Below are positions 16,632-24,760 of a DNA stretch of 64,000 bases, piece after piece (positions within the stretch are counted from its first letter, which is position 1; each line of letters opens with the position of its first letter). A model generated the notes under the pieces. The model made no database searches. It saw only the letters and a program-made list of their open reading frames with translations, and was not told the origin of the DNA. A program made the translations under genes and the position numbers. The DNA comes from Metabacillus niabensis (GTDB lineage: Bacteria; Bacillota; Bacilli; Bacillales; Bacillaceae): the NCBI RefSeq assembly GCF_020524345.1, contig NZ_JAIVLH010000018.1, positions 1 through 64,000 on the forward strand, written 5' to 3'.

Positions 16632-18053
16632 TTACCCTCGTACCATCAGTTCCTCAAACTGAAAGTATTCTTTTGCATTATGATAGGAAATTCCTTGAAC
16701 AATTTGACGAAGTAACTCCTGATCATGTGGTACTTCTCCACTTTCTACCCATTCTCCGATTAACATACAAACAAGTCGCCTAAAATATTCATGTCTTGTA
16801 TAAGATAAAAAGCTTCTTGAATCTGTTAACATACCAATAAACTGACTGAAAAGCCCTACATTGGCAAGCGCCTTCATTTGATCAAGCATTCCTTCCTTAT
16901 GATCATTAAACCACCATGCTGTACCAAATTGGATTTTCCCTTTAATTCCTCCGCCTTGGAAGCTTCCGATAATACTAGCAAGCACTTGATTATCTCTAGG
17001 GTTCAAAGAATATAGAATGGTTTTAGGCAGTGCATCTTCCTTATCTAGTGCATCAAGCAGCTGAACTAACGGCTTAGCAATAAGATCGTCATTCATACAG
17101 TCAAAGCCTGTATCAGGACCTAATTTCTCTAGCATTCGGGTGTTATTATTTCGGAGGGCATTTATATGTAATTGCATAGCCCAACCTAAGCTTGCATATT
17201 TTTTCCCAATGAAAACAAGTGTATATGATTTATATTTCATTTCTTCCTCTATTGTTACTTTTTCTCCTGATAGAGCCTTTGTAAAAATAGCCTCAACTTC
17301 TTCTTTATCAGCATTCATAAACATTGCTGTATCAATCGCGTGGTCTGAAACTCTGCCGCCAAGTGAATGGAAGAACTCTATTCTCTCTTCCAAGGCCGTT
17401 AAAAATTCATTATAATTCGTAATCTCTTTACCTGTTACTTCTGACAGCTTACTTACCCAGTCACAATAGCTATCACGATTTATTTCCAATCCTTTGTCAG
17501 GACGGAAGCTTGGTAAAACCTGAACATTGAAGTTCTCATCGTCTCTTAGCTTTTGATGATATTCCAGGGTATCAGTCGGATCATCTGTTGTACAAATGAC
17601 TTCAACATCTGATTTTTTTATTAATTCTCTAACGGAAAAATCTTTCTTATTTAATTGTTCATTTACTTTTTCCCATATCATTGGAGCTGTTTTTTCATTT
17701 AATATTTCATAAATACCAAAGAAACGTTGAAGTTCTAAATGTGTCCAATTATATAGCGGGTTTCCAATTGTCATAGGTACTGTTTTTGCCCAAGCCAGAA
17801 ATTTATCATAGTCACTTGCTTGACCAGTAACATATTCCTCTTCAATTCCATTTGCTCTCATTGCTCTCCATTTATAGTGGTCACCATATAGCCATGCTTC
17901 TGTTATGTTCGCAAACTTTTTATCTTCATAAATTTCCTGTGGACTAAGATGACAGTGATAGTCAATAATTGGCAAGTCTTTTGCATATTGATGGTATAGT
18001 TCAATTGCTACATCATTTGATAATAAAAAATTTTCTCCCATAAACGTACTCAA
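16632..18053 (-). CDS. uxaC: Glucuronate/galacturonate isomerase
   Basis: A 473-residue uronate isomerase of the amidohydrolase superfamily. It converts D-galacturonate to tagaturonate (or glucuronate to fructuronate). LPIIDYHCHLSPQEIYEDK holds the metal-binding HCH, and LHINALRNNN and TDSRSFLSYTRHEYFRR are conserved. The TTG at 18053 is a fair start; an ATG four codons later is possible. First gene of the uxaC-exuR-uxaB-uxaA group. A full-consensus cre and an ExuR-like operator lie upstream, so it is probably catabolite-repressed and uronate-induced. Confidence 0.95.
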   Translation of the reverse strand: MSTFMGENFLLSNDVAIELYHQYAKDLPIIDYHCHLSPQEIYEDKKFANITEAWLYGDHYKWRAMRANGIEEEYVTGQASDYDKFLAWAKTVPMTIGNPLYNWTHLELQRFFGIYEILNEKTAPMIWEKVNEQLNKKDFSVRELIKKSDVEVICTTDDPTDTLEYHQKLRDDENFNVQVLPSFRPDKGLEINRDSYCDWVSKLSEVTGKEITNYNEFLTALEERIEFFHSLGGRVSDHAIDTAMFMNADKEEVEAIFTKALSGEKVTIEEEMKYKSYTLVFIGKKYASLGWAMQLHINALRNNNTRMLEKLGPDTGFDCMNDDLIAKPLVQLLDALDKEDALPKTILYSLNPRDNQVLASIIGSFQGGGIKGKIQFGTAWWFNDHKEGMLDQMKALANVGLFSQFIGMLTDSRSFLSYTRHEYFRRLVCMLIGEWVESGEVPHDQELLRQIVQGISYHNAKEYFQFEELMVRG

Positions 18054-18078
18054 TTGCTTCAGCCCCTTTGGATCATTT

Positions 18079-18093
18079 TTGAAAACGTAAACA
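18079..18093 (+). promoter_or_regulatory. Consensus cre box before uxaC
   Basis: TTGAAAACGTAAACA fits WTGNAANCGNWNNCW at every position. It is 26-40 bp upstream of the uxaC start. Confidence 0.7.
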
Positions 18094-18145
18094 TTATCTT
18101 CTATACTAAATAATGAACCTATTAAAACGTATAGTATTCACAAAA

Positions 18146-18162
18146 ATGCACACGTTAACATT
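18146..18162. promoter_or_regulatory. Putative ExuR-type LacI operator before uxaC
   Basis: Identical 17-mer (ATGCACACGTTAACATT) to 15521-15537. It lies about 93 bp before the uxaC start. Confidence 0.65.
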
Positions 18163-18177
18163 TTACTTCATTATAAA

Positions 18178-18213
18178 TCATGCAGGAAAATACTTCAATA
18201 TTTTCCTGCATGA
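18178..18213. repeat. Perfect 15-bp inverted repeat (hairpin)
   Basis: TCATGCAGGAAAATA and its exact complement flank a 6-nt loop. On the minus strand it follows the 34-codon reading frame at 18230-18334, but only TTTATAATG follows it, a weak terminator tail. On the plus strand a T-run begins 12 nt later. It probably ends transcription in this intergenic region. Confidence 0.6.
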
Positions 18214-18229
18214 CTATTTGCCTCTTTTT

Positions 18230-18334
18230 TTATTTATCCATTGTCGCCTTCATCCACTTGACCACAGCTCTTGGGAATGTATCAACTTTTGGTCGTAATC
18301 TATCAACTTTCGTGTAAAATCTATCATTTGACAA
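18230..18334 (-). CDS. Possible 34-residue protein or gene remnant
   Basis: The minus strand reads TTG SNDRFYTKVDRLRPKVDTF, continues PRAVVKWMKATMDK and stops at 18230. The composition is protein-like: basic, with an amphipathic end. It begins right behind the terminator of the PL11 lyase gene and is followed by a 15-bp hairpin. The ribosome binding site is weak (AGGATTG). It may be a genuine small protein, or the surviving tail of a lost gene. No family recognised. Confidence 0.3.
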   Translation of the reverse strand: MSNDRFYTKVDRLRPKVDTFPRAVVKWMKATMDK

Positions 18335-18350
18335 ATTTCAATCCTATCAA

Positions 18351-18383
18351 AAAGGTCAAAGTACTAAATTTAATACTTTGACC
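18351..18383 (-). terminator. Terminator of the first PL11 lyase gene
   Basis: GGTCAAAGTA pairs with TACTTTGACC across an AT-rich loop and is followed on the minus strand by TTTTTGAT. Confidence 0.8.
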
Positions 18384-18389
18384 CACATT

Positions 18390-20933
18390 TTATTTTAGAT
18401 TTTCGATTAATGTTTCTGCCTGATTGATTAAAATATACTTAGCTTTATCAGAGACATTCTTCTTTGAGTTTTTGGCATTTAACTCTTTGATAAACTTTTC
18501 TAAGAATGAAATGCCTTTCTTATTTGAACCTTTGTCAATATGATGCTGAGCCTGCACTAACGAACTTTCCAGCTTGCGTACAAGTGAACCACTGACCTCA
18601 CCTTTTTCAACATACATATCCAGTGTATTTTTTAGTGCAATTACTTCACCAGGCATATATAATTCAGGAGTTGGCACTTTACTCCAATCTGTATCTGAAG
18701 CAAAATAGTAACTTGTATATGATGGCTGATTATAGCCTACATTTTGCCATGCAATCCCTGTTCGATATTGTGCATCATGCATTAATGTGTAAAGTTTCCG
18801 ATCTGTAACCTCAGAGCTTAAATAAATACGGATAGCTTCACTGTCCTCTGTTCGGACAAGCAATTCTTCTCTCCAATCACCGAAGATATCGGCAACTAAA
18901 GACGGATTCCCTTTTGTATGGTTATTTGTTCTAGTATTCTCAGCTGTTAGTACAGTTCCTTTTTTCCAATCTTCTATTGTAGGTGTTGCATCAATTGCTC
19001 CGTTGACAATTTGAGTGGTCATATCAGTCGACCATTTAATATTCATATTTGTTCCTGGACCGGATGTATTGATTTTTGTTCCATTTGCTGTCCAAAGACC
19101 AACAGCCCAAGTTTCCAGTCCCTTGTGGTCAGGGTCAACATCACCTACCATGCCTCGACCAGTATCTTTTCCTGTATACCCGCCATAAATTACTTCACCT
19201 GTCGCAGCATCACGAAGTGCATACCCATAAGGAGCATATGCGCCTCCTTCATGAACCATAAAGATTTCCAGCCCTTCCCTATCCGGATCAATGTCAGCAA
19301 CATGTAAGGCATCACCATGTCCTAAACCTGCTATTACACCTGGAGTTGCACTTTCCGGTGGCATTACATCACTAGAGCTGTATAATAACGAACCATCATG
19401 GTCAATTGTAGCAGATCCGTATATAATTTCCTGCTTGCCATCACCATCCACATCTGCTGTACTTAATGAATGTGCACCCTGAGTTGTAAGAGTTCCATAC
19501 TCCTCACTCGTACCTAATCTTCCATGTGGTCCGTCATTGAACGGATTTGTCATTGGGGTCCAACCACTGTCAACATCCCACTGTTCTCTTAAATGCTTTC
19601 CATCCCAGGTATAAGCAACCATTGTAGCTCTTGTATAATAGCCTCTTGAAAAAATAGCCGAAGGTTTTTGACCATCCAAATATGCGACACCAGCTAAAAA
19701 GCGGTCCACTCGATTGCCAGGTTCGATTCTGGACATTGCGTAATCTCCCCACATCAATCCATCATCATGGCGCTCATACTTATAACGTATTGTTTCAAGT
19801 TCTTTTCCTGTTTCACCTTCAAAAACAGTTAAATATTCAGGACCTTTTACAATAAATCCTTCAAAATCTCTTAGGTCGTTACGTGAACTTCTGCTCGGAG
19901 CATATTCATCAATGAAATAATCAGCCAATGCTTCTGCATCCTCTGTTGATAGCGGATAATCATACTGTTTCTCTATTCCAAAGGATTCTTCAAGTGTTGC
20001 CGGCCAATTTCCTTTTACAACTTCTTCATGATTATGCCAGTTTTTAAACATATCAACTACATGGTTATAATAATCTTCGCTGCTCATCCGGTAGTCATCT
20101 TGATTACTATAACCTGCTTTTTTGTCCTCTTTTAGCATGGTAATATATTTTTCGGACGTTACTTGTCCATTTTTATCATAGTTCATAACCTTTGTTCCTG
20201 GAGCTGTCTTAAACATTAATTCACTTTTTCCGTCACCATCAAAGTCATATACTAAAAATTGTGTATAATGAGCACCGGAGCGTATATTTACTCCAAGATC
20301 AATTCTGTAAAGCAGTGTGCCATCAAAAGTGTAACAGTCGATATACGTATTTCCTGTGTATCCTTTTTGTGAGACATCTTTTGAGTTGGAAGGGTCCCAT
20401 TTGACAAAAAATTCGTATTGTCCGTCACCATCTACATCACCGACACTCATATCATTGGCTCTATAAGAATATGCTTCACCACTAGGAGTGACCCCGTCAG
20501 CCGGCTTTTTTAGTTTCAAATCATAATATGTATCTTTCCAAGGTGATGCTTCACTGCTTTGGTCCACTTCTTTTCCTTCTTTAATAGCGGAAACATAGTA
20601 CTTTGATGTTTCTGTCCCATTTTGATCTAAGAAGTTTGTGCTATCTTTAACTGTCCCAATCTTTTTACCGTCACGGTAAACATGGAAATTCACACCGGTT
20701 AATCCTGAATCAGAATATCCCGATACTTCGTTTGCGAGTAGCCTCCAGCTTAAAAAGACTCCTTCCGATGTACTTGCTGCTACTAGACCTCTGTCAAGAT
20801 ATTCTAGTTGAACTGCATTTCCGTGATCCGCTTTTGGCGGAGATGCTATGGCACTACTCTGGTAACCTGACATTAATAGTGGAGCTGCGATTGATAAGGA
20901 TAATAGTTTTTTTGTTAATGAATGTTTTTTCAA
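18390..20933 (-). CDS. Secreted rhamnogalacturonan lyase, PL11, with C-terminal FIVAR-like domain
   Basis: About 847 residues. A signal peptide (LKKHSLTKKLLSLSIAAPLL) is followed by a short Ig-like region (LEYLDRGLVAASTSEGVFLS) and the eight-bladed propeller of PL11 with calcium-binding DVDGDG repeats (VGDVDGDGQYEF, YDFDGDGKSELM, TADVDGDGKQEI). The C-terminal 90 residues look like a helical FIVAR-type module. Compared with its neighbour it has a roughly 100-residue insertion after FKTAPGTKV, rich in W, Y and D/E, which could reshape the cleft. The TTG at 20933 has AAAGGTGA upstream. YesW/YesX relative; whether endo or exo cannot be told. Confidence 0.88.
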   Translation of the reverse strand: MKKHSLTKKLLSLSIAAPLLMSGYQSSAIASPPKADHGNAVQLEYLDRGLVAASTSEGVFLSWRLLANEVSGYSDSGLTGVNFHVYRDGKKIGTVKDSTNFLDQNGTETSKYYVSAIKEGKEVDQSSEASPWKDTYYDLKLKKPADGVTPSGEAYSYRANDMSVGDVDGDGQYEFFVKWDPSNSKDVSQKGYTGNTYIDCYTFDGTLLYRIDLGVNIRSGAHYTQFLVYDFDGDGKSELMFKTAPGTKVMNYDKNGQVTSEKYITMLKEDKKAGYSNQDDYRMSSEDYYNHVVDMFKNWHNHEEVVKGNWPATLEESFGIEKQYDYPLSTEDAEALADYFIDEYAPSRSSRNDLRDFEGFIVKGPEYLTVFEGETGKELETIRYKYERHDDGLMWGDYAMSRIEPGNRVDRFLAGVAYLDGQKPSAIFSRGYYTRATMVAYTWDGKHLREQWDVDSGWTPMTNPFNDGPHGRLGTSEEYGTLTTQGAHSLSTADVDGDGKQEIIYGSATIDHDGSLLYSSSDVMPPESATPGVIAGLGHGDALHVADIDPDREGLEIFMVHEGGAYAPYGYALRDAATGEVIYGGYTGKDTGRGMVGDVDPDHKGLETWAVGLWTANGTKINTSGPGTNMNIKWSTDMTTQIVNGAIDATPTIEDWKKGTVLTAENTRTNNHTKGNPSLVADIFGDWREELLVRTEDSEAIRIYLSSEVTDRKLYTLMHDAQYRTGIAWQNVGYNQPSYTSYYFASDTDWSKVPTPELYMPGEVIALKNTLDMYVEKGEVSGSLVRKLESSLVQAQHHIDKGSNKKGISFLEKFIKELNAKNSKKNVSDKAKYILINQAETLIENLK

Positions 20934-21100
20934 GCTTCTTTCATCACCTTTCGCATTTTTATTCGGCAAAGAAAAAGTGTACTGCGAGTATGATAGTCGG
21001 TCATCAATTGCTTTAGGTAACTTTTTCTCCTTATTACTCTATAAAAAAGACTAATTAGAAAGCTCAGTACCTCCTTTTTCAGATTAGTATCACACTCGTT

Positions 21101-21115
21101 TGTAAGCCTTTTCAA
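21101..21115. promoter_or_regulatory. cre-like box before the first PL11 lyase gene
   Basis: TGTAAGCCTTTTCAA; its complement TTGAAAAGGCTTACA differs from the cre consensus only at the central C. It is about 170 bp upstream of the lyase start. Confidence 0.4.
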
Positions 21116-21209
21116 AAAAATAGAAACTAATGCCCATTATAAGGAGTGAGTTGGTTAATGAACATATAAAAAACCGTTAATTTCCTCAGAAAATCAGTGT
21201 TATTATAAT

Positions 21210-21250
21210 TTATAAAAAGTAAGAGAGATAATGTTTATCATTATCCCTCT
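21210..21250 (-). terminator. Terminator of the large PL11 lyase gene
   Basis: 12-bp arms at 21222-21233 and 21239-21250 (one mismatch), followed on the minus strand by TACTTTTTATA. Confidence 0.7.
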
Positions 21251-21264
21251 CCAATTCTCTTATT

Positions 21265-24200
21265 TTACTTAACTGTCAATTTATCACTGCCAGTAAATGT
21301 TAGACCTGATTCAAGATAACCTGTTATGGATACTTCTATCTCACCTTTTATGTTATCCAGAGCCGCTATGATTTCTTGACGATCCACCTTGATCGTTGCC
21401 TTTTTACCATTTCCATTTACTTGGCCGAATATTGTTTTCCCATTTACATGTAGTTTGACTGCTTTAATGTTTTCTTTATTCTTTGAAGGAAGGTCGACTT
21501 TTATTGTAACGGAGTTTTTCCCCCCTTTGCTTTTTACATTAAGAACATCAGGGTTACTTTGAACATCTACCTGTTCTACTTTCCCGGTATGAATAGACGG
21601 GAATGGTGCTGTGTCCATATCATGTCCTAAAAAGTAACTAGGATGTGGAGGTTGATTGTATCCAACGTTCTGCCACGCGATCGCAACCCTGTATTGTGAA
21701 TCGTGCATGAGAGTAGGTATTCTATGATTTGTTACAGCTGTTGTAGTATAAACACGTAATGCACTGCTGTCGTTTAATCTCCAAATTGCTTCCTCTCTCC
21801 AATCTCCTAAAAGATCTGTTTGAAGAGCAGGAGTTCCTTTTGTCCAGTTATTAGACGTGACTTCATTATCTGTTATAAGATTGTCCAGGCTATTTGTTTC
21901 CGGATTCCATTTATCAATTTTGGCAGCACCCAGACCATATATTGGACTGCCCTCTGTTTCATCAAAATCATGGTCTAATAATTCACGAAGTAAGTCTCCA
22001 TCCCACCATATTGCAAAGTTTGATGTCGGGATGTTTGTACTAATTATTTCGCCTTTTGCTGTATACATCCCACCTGTTCGATCATTCCAGGCTCCGCCGA
22101 TCGCCCAAGCTTCTGCACCAGGATAGCGAGGGTCCACGTCAGCTGATACACCCCTACCTGTATCTTTTCCTGTTTTTACACCCCAGATGATTTCACCTGT
22201 CTCTCCATCACGGAATGATAACCCATAAGGTGAACTTGAATTTTCATGTACTCCGAAAATCTCAAGTCCGGGTCTTGTTGGATCTAAGTCACTGACATGC
22301 TGTGCATCACCATGTCCCCAGCCTGTTGTATGAAGACCGGTTCCGTCGTGATCGATTGCAGCAGCACCGTAGATAATTTCATCCTTACCATCAAAGTCAA
22401 CGTCAGCAATACTCATACTATGATTACCTTGTCCTCTGTAATCTTCATTTCCGGAAGTATTGCTATCAAAATTCCATAGTTTTGTCAGCTCACCGTTTTT
22501 AAAGTTATAGGCAGTTAACACAGCTCTTGTGTAATAACCACGTGCCATAATTATGCTAGGTGTTTTTCCATCTAAATACGCAACTCCGGCAAGAAAACGA
22601 TCAACTCGGTTCCCGTACCCATCTCCCCAATCATTCACATTTCCTCTTGGTGGGTCATAGTCAGTTGTTGTCAATGCCTTTCCAGTTTCTCCATCAAAAA
22701 CGGTTAAAAATTCAGGACCACTTAAGACATAACCACCCGAATTTCGATAATCTGCATTAGGATCTCCAATGACAGTACCTTTCCCATCTTTTGTTCCATC
22801 AGCAGTTTTCATAACAACCTCAGATTTGCCATTTCCGTCAAAATCATATACCAGGAACTGAGTATAATGAGCACCGGCACGAATGTTTTTGCCTAAGTCT
22901 AATCTCCATAAACGGGTACCATCCAATTTATACGCATCAATAAAAACGTTTCCTGTAAATCCGGCTTTTGAATTATCTTTTGAATTTGAAGGATCCCATT
23001 TTAAGACGATTTCATATTCCCCATCACCATCAAGATCACCAATGCTTGCATCATTGGCACTATATGTGTATTTAACACCATCAGGGGTTGTACCGCCTTC
23101 TGGCTTTTGAAGAGGAATGTCAAAGTATTGATTGCTTAAAACCTTAGCTTTGTCCGCTGTTGTATGTTCTTTATCATTTACAACTTCACGGACTTCATAT
23201 GTTGATTTAACTGTTCCTTTTGAATCCACAAAATTTGTACTTGTTGTAATTGGCTTATGATTCACTTTCTTTCCATCACGATAAAGGTTAAAGGCCGTGT
23301 CCTCAGAATCAGTGCCTAGCAGGCGCCAGCTAACAAACACCCCTTCATCTACCTTTACAGCAACTAGATCACGACCCAACTGTTCTATTTGCCGAACCAT
23401 GGTATTTGCTATTGGTGTTTTAAGTGGTTTGGATCGTTCAGAAAATCCTACTGCATTTACTGCACTAATTTTATAATAATAGTTTGTTGTCGTAGTAACA
23501 GAATCACTATATATCGGTTTCGTTGAAGTCCCTACCATGGAATATGTACCATCCTCTGATTTTGAACGATAGATATAGTACATTACTGCATCATTTATTG
23601 GTTTCCAACTCATTTCAATTGAATCTTTACTTGCCTTTGAGAGAGCAAGCTGAGAAGGTGCACTCGGAGCATCGGTCTTTTCATCATATACTCCAACTGT
23701 GATACCTTCGCTTGAGGTTGATTCAATATCAGCTTCATTCATTTGTGTAACGGTATATGTGTATGTATATCCCAGCTGTGCAGTCGAATCGATAAATTCT
23801 TCTTTTTCTGTCGTTCCAATTTTTGTTGTAGATTGTTCTCCTTCCAGCTTGCGGTATACATTATAGCTTTTTGCTCCATCAACTGTAGCCCATTTCAACG
23901 TAACACTTGATTCAGCTCCCAGCTCCTTATTCGTCACCTCCAATCCCTCAGGTGTGACCATTGAGATAATCTCTAAGGAATTAATTCGTCCGTTATCACC
24001 GATAGCAATATTCAGTTGACCGTCATCTACAGAAGTATTTGCACGAAGTTCTTCATAACTGGCTGCGCTAGATGAAATAGAGCCGTATGATTTTCCCTCA
24101 ATTGAGAAACTAGTCCGATTAGAAGCAATCTGATCCCCTGATTTAATTCTAACTGCATAGTCCCCATTCGGAACATCTACTTTAAATTCATGACCAGCTG

Positions 24201-24489
24201 CAAGCACGAAATCCCTTAATAAAGCATCAGGATCACCTCGATCACGAAACCCAACTTCCGCGCTGAACCCATACCCTTTTTCTGAACTATAAACAAGTGT
24301 ATTAGCTACTTGGTTATATCCTTCGGCAACTGGACTTGTTGCTGATCCAAAATCAAATTTCAAGTTTTTTGTTACTTTATCTTCAGCAGTAGCCGTTGGT
24401 GTCGCTAATGGTGCCAGTCCACTGAACAATGATGTTATCAACACTGTAGTAGTTAAGACTGAAAACTTTTTAGTAAAACCTTTCTTCAC
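21265..24489 (-). CDS. yesW: Secreted multidomain rhamnogalacturonan lyase, PL11
   Basis: About 1074 residues. After a signal peptide (VLTTTVLITSLFSGLAPLAT) comes a malectin/CBM-like domain (about 40-185; FDFGSATSPVAEGYNQV), then two fibronectin type III domains (about 185-275 and 280-365), the PL11 propeller (about 370-960, with GDLDGDGEYEI, YDFDGNGKSEVV and ADVDFDGKDEI calcium loops) and a C-terminal Ig-like domain. It cuts rhamnogalacturonan I outside the cell. The GTG at 24489 is 8 nt behind GGAGG; an ATG two codons earlier is too close. The promoter carries the CAG-N18-CAGTGA element and a cre-like palindrome. The extra modules probably bind polymer; the symbol is by similarity only. Confidence 0.9.
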   Translation of the reverse strand: MKKGFTKKFSVLTTTVLITSLFSGLAPLATPTATAEDKVTKNLKFDFGSATSPVAEGYNQVANTLVYSSEKGYGFSAEVGFRDRGDPDALLRDFVLAAGHEFKVDVPNGDYAVRIKSGDQIASNRTSFSIEGKSYGSISSSAASYEELRANTSVDDGQLNIAIGDNGRINSLEIISMVTPEGLEVTNKELGAESSVTLKWATVDGAKSYNVYRKLEGEQSTTKIGTTEKEEFIDSTAQLGYTYTYTVTQMNEADIESTSSEGITVGVYDEKTDAPSAPSQLALSKASKDSIEMSWKPINDAVMYYIYRSKSEDGTYSMVGTSTKPIYSDSVTTTTNYYYKISAVNAVGFSERSKPLKTPIANTMVRQIEQLGRDLVAVKVDEGVFVSWRLLGTDSEDTAFNLYRDGKKVNHKPITTSTNFVDSKGTVKSTYEVREVVNDKEHTTADKAKVLSNQYFDIPLQKPEGGTTPDGVKYTYSANDASIGDLDGDGEYEIVLKWDPSNSKDNSKAGFTGNVFIDAYKLDGTRLWRLDLGKNIRAGAHYTQFLVYDFDGNGKSEVVMKTADGTKDGKGTVIGDPNADYRNSGGYVLSGPEFLTVFDGETGKALTTTDYDPPRGNVNDWGDGYGNRVDRFLAGVAYLDGKTPSIIMARGYYTRAVLTAYNFKNGELTKLWNFDSNTSGNEDYRGQGNHSMSIADVDFDGKDEIIYGAAAIDHDGTGLHTTGWGHGDAQHVSDLDPTRPGLEIFGVHENSSSPYGLSFRDGETGEIIWGVKTGKDTGRGVSADVDPRYPGAEAWAIGGAWNDRTGGMYTAKGEIISTNIPTSNFAIWWDGDLLRELLDHDFDETEGSPIYGLGAAKIDKWNPETNSLDNLITDNEVTSNNWTKGTPALQTDLLGDWREEAIWRLNDSSALRVYTTTAVTNHRIPTLMHDSQYRVAIAWQNVGYNQPPHPSYFLGHDMDTAPFPSIHTGKVEQVDVQSNPDVLNVKSKGGKNSVTIKVDLPSKNKENIKAVKLHVNGKTIFGQVNGNGKKATIKVDRQEIIAALDNIKGEIEVSITGYLESGLTFTGSDKLTVK

Positions 24490-24570
24490 TAACATTACCT
24501 CCCATATAGTAATCCCCTAATGCCGTTTCCTGTTTATTTCAACTTTATCCTTTCAAACTCACCTCCGGGC

Positions 24571-24598
24571 CCTTAAATGTAACCCCTTACATTTAAGG
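24571..24598. promoter_or_regulatory. 28-bp palindrome with cre-like core before the PL11 lyase
   Basis: CCTTAAATGTAA and its exact complement flank CCCC. The core ATGTAACCCCTTACA differs from cre only at the central CG. It lies between the proposed -10 and the start codon of the lyase, where a bound repressor or an RNA hairpin would block expression. Confidence 0.5.
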
Positions 24599-24621
24599 CA
24601 ATTAAAATAGAAATCTTTTTC

Positions 24622-24686
24622 ATTTTAAAATAGGAAAGCGTAGATTAACATATAGATAACAGGTTTTAACGTATAAATAACAGTGA
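24622..24686 (-). promoter_or_regulatory. Putative YesN-activated promoter of the PL11 lyase
   Basis: On the plus strand CAGG at 24660 is followed 21 bp later by CAGTGA at 24681. Reading toward the gene, 32 nt separate the element from TAAAAT (24622-24627), the likely -10. The -35 position has no good hexamer, as expected of an activator-dependent promoter. Confidence 0.6.
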
Positions 24687-24697
24687 CATTCACATAA

Positions 24698-24743
24698 AAA
24701 ATCCCGAAACGAAGTGTCTACTCAACCTTCGTTTCGGGATTTT
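24698..24743 (-). terminator. Terminator behind the GH42 gene
   Basis: A perfect 17-bp stem (AAAATCCCGAAACGAAG and complement) with a 12-nt loop; A and T runs on both sides. Confidence 0.9.
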
Positions 24744-24760
24744 ATCGTTTTTATAATTAG

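Larger units (their letters stand above)
20934..21264. other. Intergenic region between the two PL11 lyase genes
   Basis: About 330 bases holding the terminator of the upstream lyase (21222-21250), a cre-like box (21101-21115) and presumably a promoter for the downstream lyase. No further gene is supported. Confidence 0.55.

Noticed and set aside
18113-18298. A 61-codon plus-strand frame in the uxaC upstream region
   Set aside because: It runs across the operator and the perfect hairpin and has no ribosome binding site.
21187-21200. CAGTG upstream of the first PL11 lyase as a fifth copy of the activator element
   Set aside because: No CAG lies 21 bp away on the proper side, the A after CAGTG is missing, and no hexamer sits at 32 nt.
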